The notes under the pieces are model-generated. The model did not search any database. It was not told the origin of the DNA and saw nothing but the letters and a program-made list of their open reading frames with translations. DNA of 64,000 nucleotides, taken from positions 124,001 through 188,000 of the forward strand of contig CAWDEY010000011.1 of NCBI GenBank assembly GCA_963801505.1, given 5' to 3'. Positions 27,380 through 36,434 of the stretch are shown here, in pieces; position 1 is the first letter of the stretch; every line of letters begins with the position of its first letter. The position numbers and the translations under genes are program-made. This DNA comes from JAOUFP01 sp963801505 (GTDB taxonomy: Bacteria > Nitrospirota > Thermodesulfovibrionia > Thermodesulfovibrionales > UBA6898).

Positions 27380-29377
27380 GTGAAAAAGACTAATATCGAC
27401 GAACTCTGTATCAACACGATAAGGATGCTTTCAGCTGATGCTGTTCAGAAGGCGAATTCCGGACACCCCGGCATGCCGATGGGCGATGCTGCAATGGCAT
27501 ACGTATTGTGGACGAAATTCCTTAAACATAATCCGAAGGACCCGATATGGCATAACCGTGACAGGTTCGTCCTTTCAGCAGGACACGGCTCCATGCTCCT
27601 CTATAGCCTTCTGCACCTTACGGGTCATAAAATCTCTCTGGATGATATAAAGAACTTCAGGCAGTGGGAGAGCCCGACCCCGGGGCATCCTGAATACTGT
27701 ATCCAGTGCGGTATAGAGACAACAACCGGTCCTCTTGGACAGGGGTTCGCCACGGGTGTTGGTATGGCAATGGCTGAGAAATACCTTGCGGAGACATTTA
27801 ACAAGCCGGGCTTCCCTGTCGTGGACTACAACATCTACGGGATTGTGAGTGATGGGGACCTAATGGAGGGTATCTCCTCTGAGGCGGCCTCTCTCGCGGG
27901 CCATCTCAAACTCGGCAAGATAGTCTATCTTTATTCTGACAACAAGATAACCATCGAGGGGTCAACGGAACTCGCTTTCACTGAAGACGTATTTAAAAGG
28001 TTCGAGGCCTATGACTGGCATGTGCAGCGCGTCGAAGGAGATGACCTCAAAGGCATTGAAAAGGCAATAGCCTCCGCTAAAAAAGAAAAAAGTAAACCAT
28101 CGCTAATACTAGTGCGTACTCACATAGGGTGCTGCAGCCCGCACAAGCAGGACACCGCCGACGCCCATGGTTCTCCTCTTGGTGAAGAGGAACTGAAACT
28201 CACAAAAGAAAACCTCGGCTGGCCGGACAGGAAATTTTATATACCCGGAGAAGCGCTGAAGCATATGAGAAAGGCGGTACAAGCCGGGAAAAAGCTTGAA
28301 ACCGCATGGAACGCTCTTTTCAGCAGATACAGTAAAAAATACGGCTGGCTTGCGGAAAAATGGCAGACTTTTTCAAGTGAAAATCTCCCGGAAGGCTGGG
28401 AAGAGCTCCTGCCTGTATTTACACCTGCCGACGGCGCAATTGCCACAAGAAGCGCCTCAGGCAAGGTCTTAAACGCGATAGCGGACAAACTCCCCAACCT
28501 CATCGGTGGTTCGGCCGACCTCGCGCCGTCCAATAATACCCGTTTGAAAAAATACCCTGATTTCGGGACTGCGAAAGCCGGAAGGAATATTCACTTCGGG
28601 GTCAGGGAACATGCGATGGGCGCGGTACTAAACGGCATGGCCCTAAGCAGGATGCTGCTCCCTTACGGTGGGACCTTTCTAGTGTTTTCAGACTATATGC
28701 GGCCTGCGATAAGACTCGCTGCATTGATGGGTACGCATGTTATCTATGTCTTCACCCACGATTCCATAGGCCTGGGCGAGGACGGTCCTACCCATCAGCC
28801 AATAGGCCATCTCACAAGTCTCAGGGCAATGCCGCATATTAATGTGATCAGACCGGCAGACGCCAATGAAACAGCCGAAGCATGGAGGGTAGCGCTGAAG
28901 GACCCAAGCAGGCCCCATGCATTGGTTCTTTCAAGGCAGAATTTGCCTGTTATAGACAGAAAAAAACATGGCCCTGCCGAAGACCTTGCAAAGGGTGGCT
29001 ATGTTCTTTCGGATTCGAAGGGGACTCCTGACCTGATCCTCCTGTCCTCAGGGGCTGAGGTGCATCTTGTGCTTGCAGCAGCCGAGGTAATGAGAAAATC
29101 CGGAACAAAGGTGAGGGTAGTTAATATGGCGTGTTTTGAACTTTTTGAAAGTCAGCCTGCAGCCTACAAAAACAGGGTACTCCCTCCCGCAGTTGAAAAA
29201 AGGCTTGCTGTTGAGGCAGGCGCGACTTTGGGCTGGTATAAATATGTGGGCCTGAAGGGAGAGGTGATAGGCATGGATCGTTTCGGGGCCTCAGCGCCGG
29301 CAAAAGTCCTCTTCGAAAAATTCGGTTTCTCAGTCGATAATATAGTAAACCAGTCGCAGAAACTGTTGAAGAAATGA
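27380..29377 (+). CDS. tkt: Transketolase
   Basis: A full-length 665-residue thiamine-diphosphate enzyme that moves two-carbon units between sugar phosphates in the non-oxidative pentose phosphate pathway. Motifs: VQKANSGHPGMPMGDAAM and FVLSAGHGSMLLYSLLHLTG (substrate and cofactor His), TTGPLGQGFATGVGMA, the ThDP/metal motif VSDGDLMEGISSEAAS, then in the second domain NIHFGVREHAMGAVLNGMA (catalytic Glu), DSIGLGEDGPTHQPIGHL and the C-terminal domain from about residue 535. Start is a GTG with GGAGGAG at the right distance. The stop codon overlaps the ATG of rpiB (ATGA), so the two pentose phosphate genes are translationally coupled. Confidence 0.97.
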   Translation: MKKTNIDELCINTIRMLSADAVQKANSGHPGMPMGDAAMAYVLWTKFLKHNPKDPIWHNRDRFVLSAGHGSMLLYSLLHLTGHKISLDDIKNFRQWESPTPGHPEYCIQCGIETTTGPLGQGFATGVGMAMAEKYLAETFNKPGFPVVDYNIYGIVSDGDLMEGISSEAASLAGHLKLGKIVYLYSDNKITIEGSTELAFTEDVFKRFEAYDWHVQRVEGDDLKGIEKAIASAKKEKSKPSLILVRTHIGCCSPHKQDTADAHGSPLGEEELKLTKENLGWPDRKFYIPGEALKHMRKAVQAGKKLETAWNALFSRYSKKYGWLAEKWQTFSSENLPEGWEELLPVFTPADGAIATRSASGKVLNAIADKLPNLIGGSADLAPSNNTRLKKYPDFGTAKAGRNIHFGVREHAMGAVLNGMALSRMLLPYGGTFLVFSDYMRPAIRLAALMGTHVIYVFTHDSIGLGEDGPTHQPIGHLTSLRAMPHINVIRPADANETAEAWRVALKDPSRPHALVLSRQNLPVIDRKKHGPAEDLAKGGYVLSDSKGTPDLILLSSGAEVHLVLAAAEVMRKSGTKVRVVNMACFELFESQPAAYKNRVLPPAVEKRLAVEAGATLGWYKYVGLKGEVIGMDRFGASAPAKVLFEKFGFSVDNIVNQSQKLLKK

Positions 29378-29829
29378 TTATCGCCATAGGCGCAGACCAC
29401 GGTGGGTTTCATCTGAAGCAGGCGCTCATAATCCTGCTTAAAGACCTGCGACATACTGTCTTGGACGCAGGAGCATATACGGAGGCGCCATCGGATTATC
29501 CTGACTTTGCAAGGGCCGTCGCAGAACTTATCATCAGCAAAAAGGCAAAGCGCGGAATACTCATCTGCGGCAGCGGCGTGGGCGCCTGCATAGCTGCGAA
29601 CAAATTCCCTGGCATACGAGCTTCAGTCTGCCATGACACTTTCTCAGCTCGGCAGGGTGTAGAGGATGACGACATGAATGTGCTCTGTCTCGGAGCAAGG
29701 GTGATAGGGCCGGAACTTGCAAATGAAGTTGTCAGGGTATTTCTCGCCGCTAAATTCTCAAACGCTGCGCGTCACAAAAGAAGGCTGAAAAAGGTCAAGG
29801 CGATAGAGAATGCTTATCAGATCAGATAA
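29374..29829 (+). CDS. rpiB: Ribose-5-phosphate isomerase B
   Basis: A 151-residue RpiB/LacA-fold enzyme that interconverts ribose 5-phosphate and ribulose 5-phosphate. Features: IGADHGGFHLKQALI at the N-terminus with substrate-binding Asp-His, DAGAYTEAPSDYPDFA, the catalytic Cys/Ser region GILICGSGVGACIAANKFPGIRA (split over residues 65-87; the catalytic Cys is in LICGSG) and DDMNVLCLGARVIG. It follows tkt with a 4-bp overlap and so shares its transcript; PBP1A starts 8 bp later, possibly also co-transcribed. Confidence 0.95.
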   Translation: MIIAIGADHGGFHLKQALIILLKDLRHTVLDAGAYTEAPSDYPDFARAVAELIISKKAKRGILICGSGVGACIAANKFPGIRASVCHDTFSARQGVEDDDMNVLCLGARVIGPELANEVVRVFLAAKFSNAARHKRRLKKVKAIENAYQIR

Positions 29830-29837
29830 AAGCAGCA

Positions 29838-31675
29838 ATGTCCGGACTTAAACAAGATATCAGCCGCGCGGAGGAAAAAGCCCGGACCCGAAAAATGCTT
29901 TATGTATTTGTCTCGCTCTGCGCAATCTGCGGCATTATCGGAGGGCTGGTCTACTGGACCCTTTCAGATCTGCCCAGGGTAAACGCCATTGAAGAATATG
30001 TCCCTGCTGAATCCACAAAGGTATACTCGGATGAAGGCAGGGTCCTCGCCGAATTCTACTACGAAAGAAGGACCTTCGTACCCAGTTACCAGATACCTGA
30101 CCATGTAAAAAAGGCCTTCATCGCCATCGAGGACGTCCGTTTTTACAGCCATCCGGGGATCGATTTTATCGGCATACTCCGCGCGCTGATGCAGGATATC
30201 AGGGCAGGCGGCATGGTGCAGGGAGGCAGTACCATAACCCAGCAGCTAGCCAAAATGCTTTTTTTAAAGCCCGAAAAATCCTTTGTCAGGAAGATCAAAG
30301 AAGCGGTCATCTCGATACAGATAGAGAAACGCTATACAAAAGATGAGATTCTCGGCCTTTATCTCAACCAGACCTATTTCGGCACAAGGGCCTTCGGCAT
30401 AGAAGCTGCCGCCCAGACCTATTTCGGAAAACACTCGGATCAACTTTCGATCGCTGAGGCCGCCCTCCTCGCAGCTCTTCCCAAGGCACCCTCGCTGTAT
30501 TCTCCATTTAAAAATCCTCAAAAGGCCAAAGAGCGGCGGACAACAGTGCTGACGGCTATGCTCGGCCAGAAGTTCATAACAAAAGACCAGTACAGCAAGG
30601 CTCTAGAGGAACCCCTGCCGCCATCACCCTCGTACAGGAAATATGAAGCGCCTTATTTTGTGGAACTTCTGCGGCAGCATCTTGAACAAAAATACGGCAC
30701 CGATATATACACTTCAGGTTATAAGGTATATTCTACTATCGATCTTAACATGCAGCACATAGCTGAAAAGGCCCTCTCAGATGGAGTAAAAAACATAGAA
30801 AAAAGGGAAAAGCCTGGTATTCAGGCGGCATTGGTGGCAATCGATATACACACAGGCCAGATCAGGGCCATGGTCGGGGGATTCGATTTCTGGCAAACCC
30901 AGTTTAACAGGGCGACCCAGGCCTTACGGCAGCCCGGCTCTGCATTTAAGCCTTTTGTATACGCCACCGCGATCGAAGGAGGTATGACATCTGAAAACCT
31001 TATTAACGATAGTCCTATATCATTCAAGGGTGCGCGTCGTGGCCAGCTGTGGTCACCGAAAAACTATGACGGAAAATATCACGGGGAGGTGACACTGAAG
31101 ACCGCCCTTGCAAAATCCCTGAATGCAGCAACTGTCAGGCTTGCAAGCTGGTTTGGGGTGGAAGACATCATCGAGACAGCCCAAAGGCTGGGAATAAAAA
31201 GCACCCTGCAGCCATATCTTCCGTTGGCCTTAGGGGCCTCAGACGTCACTCTTCTGGAGATGGTACAGGCCTATTCGTGTTTTTGCTACAGGGGAAAAAA
31301 TGGAGCCCATGTCCTATACGCGGATCGAAAACAGGGACAAAATAGTCCTCGAGGAGATATACCCAAAACAGACAGAGGTCCTCAATGAAGACACAGTCAG
31401 GGAGATGCGGATACTCCTCGGAGCGGTTGTCAGTGAAGGTACAGCAACAAAGGCAAAAAAACTCGGAAGACCTGTGTACGGAAAAACAGGCACTACCAAT
31501 AATTATTCAGATGCCTGGTTTATAGGGTTCGATGACAGTCTCGCTGTAGGCGTATGGGTCGGCAGAGACAATCACACACCAATAGGCAATAAAGAAACAG
31601 GGTCCATGGCAGCCCTGCCTATATGGGTAGAGTTCATGAAACAGATCGGCAGCAAACGCATCTGCGTTGAAATAA
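29838..31675 (+). CDS. Class A penicillin-binding protein (PBP1A-like), frameshifted
   Basis: A bifunctional peptidoglycan synthase anchored by one N-terminal membrane helix (LYVFVSLCAICGIIGGLVYW). The glycosyltransferase domain follows with AIEDVRFYSHPGIDFIGI, GGSTITQQLAKMLF and EILGLYLNQTYFG; the transpeptidase has the active serine in RQPGSAFKPFVYATAIE, the second motif SLN (LAKSLNAAT) and KTGTT in GRPVYGKTGTTNNYSD. The first frame breaks near 31295 at a run of six A; the next frame carries the KTGTT part. A second break probably lies near 31650, because the frame otherwise runs through the terminator and far into the opposite gene; both other frames stop at 31670-31675. No ribosome binding site is obvious; it may be coupled to rpiB. 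Confidence 0.85.
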
Positions 31676-31706
31676 AAAAAGGCGGGATATTCAACCCCGC
31701 CTTTTT
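31674..31706. terminator. Bidirectional terminator between convergent genes
   Basis: GGCGGG and CCCGCC form the core stem (31681-31701), extended by pairing of flanking A and T runs, so that each strand ends in T-rich sequence. It separates the PBP1A gene (plus) from the PpiC-type gene (minus). Confidence 0.85.
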
Positions 31707-31727
31707 AGATCAGCAATACAGCTTATT

Positions 31728-32648
31728 TTATTTTTTCTTCTGCTCTTCTACGTTTTTCTTCGGCTGCTCGGGTTCAACAGCAGGGACCTCTTTCTTTTCA
31801 GCTCCGGCGGAAGTGTTTGCCAAGGCATCTTTGTTGATTTCGATCTTGTAACTCTTCTTCAGTTCCGCGATATATTGTTCAAAGGCCTCTTTCTGTTTTT
31901 CACCCGAAAGTTTCTGGGAAATCATGTCTTTGACCTTGTCGAATTCTACAGGGGCACCCTTCTTTTTGTCGGTCACCTTGATTATATGATAGCCAAACTG
32001 TGTCTTGACGGGGACACTGATCTCTCCGACCTTCAGACTTGCCGCTGCCTTTTCAAACTCAGGGACCATCTGGCCCTTTGAGAAATAACCAAGGTCCCCG
32101 CCGTTTACTGCAGAGCCTTTGTCTATCGAAACAGCCTTTGCGATATCTGCGAATTTTTCACCCTTCTTCAATCTCTCCAGCACCTTTTTTGCTTCATCCT
32201 CTGTCTTGACGAGTATATGACTTGCCTTTATCTGCGTCGTCGGAACGAATTCCTCTTTGTGCTTGTCATAATAATCCTTTACTTCCTGATCAGAGACCTT
32301 CGCCTTTGCCATGACATCTTTTTCAAAAAGTTCTGTAACGAGCGTTATCTTTTTGAATTCTTCCACTTTCTTCTGGAATTCAGGTGTCTTGTCCAGGCCT
32401 TTCTTGAGCGCCTCCTGGTAAAGCATCTCTTTATTGATGATCTCGTTGAGGAATTTTTCCTTGCCCTGTTCACCTGCAAAGATCTGTTGAGCGTATTCAG
32501 GCAAAGACTTGAATTCCCTGTCATAATCAGCCTGCGTTATCGTGGCATTGCCGACCTTTGCAAGAAAAGGCCCTTTCTGTTCCACTCCCTTTTTTGAACA
32601 GGAAATCAGTGCTAAAGTCAAAACCAAACCAATTGCTATCTTTTTCAT
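31728..32648 (-). CDS. PpiC/SurA-type peptidyl-prolyl isomerase lipoprotein
   Basis: A 306-residue envelope chaperone. The N-terminus MKKIAIGLVLTLALISCSKK is a lipoprotein signal with a lipobox ending in the Cys at residue 17. A SurA-N-like helical part (residues 30-125, ITQADYDREFKSLPEY) is followed by a parvulin domain from about 140 (IKASHILVKTEDEAKKVLER, DKGSAVNGGDLGYFSKGQMVPEFE, GYHIIKV). The last 35 residues are a low-complexity Glu/Lys/Pro tail. Such proteins isomerise proline bonds and help outer-membrane or secreted proteins fold; there is no client gene nearby. ATG is preceded by TGGAGG. The gene is divergent from hemL and shares a 107-bp promoter region. Confidence 0.88.
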   Translation of the reverse strand: MKKIAIGLVLTLALISCSKKGVEQKGPFLAKVGNATITQADYDREFKSLPEYAQQIFAGEQGKEKFLNEIINKEMLYQEALKKGLDKTPEFQKKVEEFKKITLVTELFEKDVMAKAKVSDQEVKDYYDKHKEEFVPTTQIKASHILVKTEDEAKKVLERLKKGEKFADIAKAVSIDKGSAVNGGDLGYFSKGQMVPEFEKAAASLKVGEISVPVKTQFGYHIIKVTDKKKGAPVEFDKVKDMISQKLSGEKQKEAFEQYIAELKKSYKIEINKDALANTSAGAEKKEVPAVEPEQPKKNVEEQKKK

Positions 32649-32716
32649 TAACTAGCCTCCAGAAATAAATTACATTTGTTATATCATATATCAATGAAAA
32701 TTTTATAGGTCATTTT

Positions 32717-32746
32717 TTGACAAGAAAAGTTTATTTATGATAAATT
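32717..32746 (+). promoter_or_regulatory. Candidate hemL promoter, leaderless arrangement
   Basis: A consensus TTGACA (32717-32722) is followed after 18 bp by TAAATT (32741-32746). The hemL ATG is at 32756, so the transcript would begin only a few bases before the start codon, and no ribosome binding site is visible. Confidence 0.5.
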
Positions 32747-32755
32747 ATTTTTGCA

Positions 32756-34043
32756 ATGAAAAACTACGACAAATCCAGAAAGCTCTTTCAGAAGGCCCTT
32801 CGTGTAATCCCCGGTGGAGTAAACAGTCCTGTTCGGGCCTTCAGGGCCGTTGGAGGCAATCCTCTTTTTATAGAAAAGGCAAAGGGTTCAAAAATCTATG
32901 ATGTTGACGGGAATTCCTATATAGATTATGTCTTGTCCTGGGGACCGATGATACTCGGCCATGTCCATCCCGCAGTTGCCAGGGCACTGAAAAATGCGGT
33001 ATCCAAAGGCACCAGCTTCGGGGCCCCCACCGCGCTTGAGATAGAACTGGCAGAACTCGTACTGAAAATTTATCCTTCAATGGACAAGGTGCGAATGGTA
33101 AATTCAGGGACCGAGGCAACCATGAGCGCCATAAGGGCGGCAAGGGGATTCACAGGAAGAGACAAGATCATAAAATTCGAAGGCTGCTACCATGGCCACG
33201 CAGACGGTCTGCTGGTTAAAGCAGGTTCAGGCGCCGCAACTTTCGGATTGCCTGACAGTCCTGGAGTGCCGAAGTCCTACGCAAGAAATACCTTGACGCT
33301 TCCTTACAATGATATAGCTGCTTTAAAGAATATGATAGAGAAGGAATGGCGTTCAATCGCCTGCGTGATTATCGAACCTGTTGTGGGCAATATCGGCTGC
33401 GTGCTGCCCAGACAGGGTTTTCTCGAAACACTCCGGAAATTGACAAAAAAACACGGCATTGTTCTCATATTCGACGAGGTCATGACCGGCTTCAGGGTCT
33501 CCTTTGGCGGTGCACAGGCATATTACGGGATCAAGCCTGATATGACATGCCTTGGAAAGGTAATAGGAGGCGGACTGCCTGTCGGCGCCTACGGCGGCAG
33601 GAAAGAGATCATGTCCCTGATATCCCCTGAAGGGCCTGTGTACCAGGCCGGAACACTCTCAGGAAACCCTCTGGCGATGACAGCAGGGATAGAGACCATC
33701 AGGGAGCTTTCAAAAAAGGGCGCCTATAGACGAGCTTGAAAAAAAATCCGCCATGCTCGAAAAAGGCCTGATTGATGCAGCGAAACGGGCAGGCGTAAAG
33801 ACACGCTTCTACAGGGCCGGCAGCATGTTCTGTACTTATTTTACAGATACCGACGTATATGATTACAAGACAGCAAAAACAGCTGACACGGAAAAATTTT
33901 CGAGATTTTTCAGCCATATGCTTGAAAGAGGCATTAACCTCGCCCCATCCCAGTTTGAGGCCGGGTTCATGTCACTTGCACATACGGAAAAAGATATCGA
34001 CAATACTGTAAAAGCTGCGTTTGAAGCACTCAAAAAAATATAA
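32756..34043 (+). CDS. hemL: Glutamate-1-semialdehyde 2,1-aminomutase, one frameshift
   Basis: A PLP enzyme making 5-aminolevulinate from glutamate-1-semialdehyde in the C5 haem pathway. Read across the break it has about 428 residues, the family norm. Visible: VIPGGVNSPVRAFRAVGG near the start, MVNSGTEATMSAIRAARG, FEGCYHGHADGLLVKAGSG, the PLP Asp in LIFDEVMTGFR and the Schiff-base Lys in CLGKVIGGGLPVGAYGG. The first frame ends at 33739 after LSKKGA; the other frame continues DELEKKSAMLEKGLIDAAKR to a normal C-terminus. The indel is at about 33720-33728. The product would supply haem for the multihaem cytochromes that follow 35 bp downstream. Confidence 0.9.
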
Positions 34044-34078
34044 AAAGAATTTAAAAGATTACAGGGGAGGCTTTTTTC

Positions 34079-35079
34079 ATGTTTAATCCGTTTTCTCTTT
34101 TCAGAAGGATAGGTACGTGGTTTAGCACAGGCATTTCAACCAAGGCCAAAGTCATAATCATCACTTGCCTGCTCATATTTTCACTTGGGGTCCTCTACAC
34201 AGCTTACAAGGTCAACGATTATTTCGAAAACAATCCCAATTCATGCTCTGTCTGTCATGTTCATGATAAAGCAAACAAGGCATGGGGACAAAGCGTGCAT
34301 AATGGAATAGGCTGCCATGAGTGTCACCACTCCACAAAGATAGACCAGATGAGACAACTATACAACTTTGTCGTACTCGGCCATAACAAGGTTTCACCGC
34401 GGCACGGCGAAGTTATTGTGCCGTGGAAGATATGTTTTTCCTGCCATTGGGAGACGGACAAAAAATTCCCGAACGCTCCAAACATCAGCCATTCAAGATA
34501 CCACGCAAAACATGTTTTTATGGAGAAGATCGAGTGCACCAAATGTCACGGCTACAGGACCCATCAGTTCAGCCTTGAGGAAAGATATTGCCTGACCTGC
34601 CACAAGGGCAAAGCAAGTGCACGGAACAGGGATGGAGAAACTTGCCTGCCTGAACTGCCATACTGACAGGACAACAGACCTGCAGGCCGGGCCCGAAGAA
34701 GTGCCTCTTCTGCCACGGCAGCGAAAAATACAGAAAAGAGCTCATCGCAGACGGGACGCTTGATGTGACACATTTCCAGCCTGACGAAAAAACGATCAGC
34801 CGGGCAATAAAGATAAACAGGCCTGAAGGTGCGCCAATGCAGTTCAACTGCTATGAATGCCACAAGCCACACAAATCCGCCAGGCCTGACTGGGGCAACT
34901 GCTTCTCATGCCATCAGAATATCATCGATATCGGCAAACACAAGACCCATATTCAGGTCATGGGCATGAAATGCAGCCAGTGCCACAAGCCGCATGTCTG
35001 GAGGGTCACACCGGAACAGGCCAAAAAAACCTGTGTGACCTGTCATGAATATAGAGACCCGAAGGCTTTTCTAAAATAA
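34079..35079 (+). CDS. NapC/NirT-like membrane-anchored multihaem cytochrome c, about 11 haems, two frameshifts
   Basis: One membrane helix (about residues 24-43, VIIITCLLIFSLGVLYTAYK) followed by a long periplasmic part. Five CxxCH sites are in the first frame (CSVCH, CHECH, CFSCH, CTKCH, CLTCH). The frame is then lost at about 34615-34632; the next frame gives EKLACLNCHTDR (site 6), and a second shift near 34680 gives PKKCLFCHGSEKYRKE (7) and the last segment with CYECH, CFSCH, CSQCH and CVTCH (8-11). The first half has the NapC/NrfH arrangement of a quinol-oxidising cytochrome. Repaired length is about 333 residues. RBS GGGAGG is near the ATG. It is the probable quinol entry or electron-distribution subunit of the cluster. 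The haem count depends on the two repairs being right. Confidence 0.8.
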
Positions 35080-35097
35080 TAGATTTTAAGTTTGGCC

Positions 35098-35129
35098 GGG
35101 GCCGGATAAAAATATCCGGCCCCATTTTT
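35098..35129 (+). terminator. Rho-independent terminator after the 11-haem cytochrome
   Basis: GGGGCCGGAT (35098-35107) pairs exactly with ATCCGGCCCC (35114-35123), then ATTTTTA. It sits 18 bp after the cytochrome stop codon and separates it from the tetrahaem cytochrome operon. Confidence 0.88.
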
Positions 35130-35177
35130 AAATCTATAGTATAATTAAGGCAGTAACTAATTTATGAGGTGCAGCCT

Positions 35178-35651
35178 ATGAAAAGTCATGTTTTAAGGCC
35201 TCTCTGGGTAGTACTCGGTCTTGTCGCTCTTGTCCTTGTCGCCAGATTCTTCTACGTCCCCAAAAGTTTTGGAGTCCATGAGAGGGGATATATGTACGGA
35301 TGGTACAGAGCTGCCAATGTCGGGGACTGGGAAAAGGTTACAGTCAAATATCAGGGTTCTGATTACTGCAAAACCTGTCATCCTGACAAGTATGAAAGCA
35401 TAATGATGACCCCTCATGCGATCATACAATGCGAAAACTGTCATGGGCCAGCCCTTGGGCATCCTTCTGACCCTCCTAAACTACCCATAGACAGAAGCAG
35501 GGGATTATGTCTGAGATGTCATACCCGCCTTCCATACCCCACAAGCGGAAGGGCCAATATCAGGGGTATAGACCCTGACAAGCACAATCCTGACATCGAA
35601 TGCGTTATGTGCCATAACCCGCATAAGCCGAGCCTGGAGGGATTAAAATGA
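35178..35651 (+). CDS. Membrane-anchored tetrahaem cytochrome c
   Basis: 157 residues from the ATG at 35178, which has GAGGTG at the right distance; a GTG three codons earlier is less likely. One N-terminal membrane anchor (LWVVLGLVALVLVARFFYV) is followed by a periplasmic domain with four haem c sites: YCKTCHPDKY, QCENCHGPA, LCLRCHTRL and ECVMCHNPH. The last site has the CxxCHNPH form seen in electron-transfer cytochromes attached to NrfD-type complexes. The stop overlaps the start of the ferredoxin gene (ATGA). It most likely passes electrons between the membrane complex and a periplasmic partner. No catalytic domain is present. Confidence 0.85.
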   Translation: MKSHVLRPLWVVLGLVALVLVARFFYVPKSFGVHERGYMYGWYRAANVGDWEKVTVKYQGSDYCKTCHPDKYESIMMTPHAIIQCENCHGPALGHPSDPPKLPIDRSRGLCLRCHTRLPYPTSGRANIRGIDPDKHNPDIECVMCHNPHKPSLEGLK

Positions 35652-36433
35652 TAAACAGAAGAGACTTTCTGAAAAATACCGTAAAAGGGATCGCGGGCAT
35701 CGCCCTCCCCCTTGCAGCCTTCGAGATTATTAATCCCAAAAAACTCTTTGCGGACAAATCGGACACGTCAAAAGTCCGCTGGGCATTCCTCGTCGACACC
35801 TATAAATGTGTCGGCTGCGGATTCTGTGTCAAGGCGTGCAAAAAGGAAAATGAGATCCCCTATGATGCGAACGTGACAAGGACATGGGTTGAAAGATATG
35901 TCATGACAAAAGAAGGTCATACCTTTGCAGATACCCCTAAAGGTGGGCGAGACGGCTTTACCACCAGCAAGATAGACCTCGGGATGGGAAAATTCCAGGA
36001 CATCAAGAAGGAAGATATAGAAAAGGCGTTCTTTGTACCCAAGCTCTGCAACCAGTGCGAAAATCCTCCGTGTGTTCAGGTCTGCCCTGTGGGGGCGACC
36101 TATCAGGTGCCTGACGGTGTTGTCATGGTAGACAGGACCTGGTGCATCGGTTGCGGCTACTGTATCATGGGTTGTCCTTACGGCGTCAGGTTCTTCCATC
36201 CAATATACCATACCGCAGAGAAATGCAACTTTTGTTACCACCGGATCACCAAGGGCCTCAAGACCGCCTGCGTCGATGCATGTCCCTTCGGCGCACGGCA
36301 GATCGGCAATATCAAGGACCCTAATGATCCTGTCACAAAGATCATCATGACAGAACGGGTCGGGATACTGAAAGAAGAATTCGGGACAAAACCTCAGGCC
36401 TTTTACATTGGCCTTGACAGGGAGGTGAAATAA
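35648..36433 (+). CDS. Tat-exported four-cluster ferredoxin subunit (DsrO/HybA/PhsB-like)
   Basis: 261 residues. The N-terminus INRRDFLKNTVKGIAGIALP carries a twin-arginine signal (RRDFLK), so the folded iron-sulfur protein is exported to the periplasm. Four cysteine sets for [4Fe-4S] clusters are visible: CVGCGFCVKACKKE (about residue 57), CNQCENPPCVQVCP (about 138), CIGCGYCIMGCP (about 171) and CNFCYH..CVDACP (about 195-216). These make an electron wire typical of complex iron-sulfur molybdoenzymes, of DsrMKJOP and of Nrf/Qrc-type complexes. It is coupled to the tetrahaem cytochrome before it and to NrfD after it. Confidence 0.92.
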   Translation: MINRRDFLKNTVKGIAGIALPLAAFEIINPKKLFADKSDTSKVRWAFLVDTYKCVGCGFCVKACKKENEIPYDANVTRTWVERYVMTKEGHTFADTPKGGRDGFTTSKIDLGMGKFQDIKKEDIEKAFFVPKLCNQCENPPCVQVCPVGATYQVPDGVVMVDRTWCIGCGYCIMGCPYGVRFFHPIYHTAEKCNFCYHRITKGLKTACVDACPFGARQIGNIKDPNDPVTKIIMTERVGILKEEFGTKPQAFYIGLDREVK

Positions 36434-36434
36434 C

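Noticed and set aside
31676..31851. Read-through of the PBP1A frame into the opposite gene
   Set aside because: It would pass a strong bidirectional terminator and overlap the PpiC gene; both other frames stop just before the terminator, so a frameshift is more likely.
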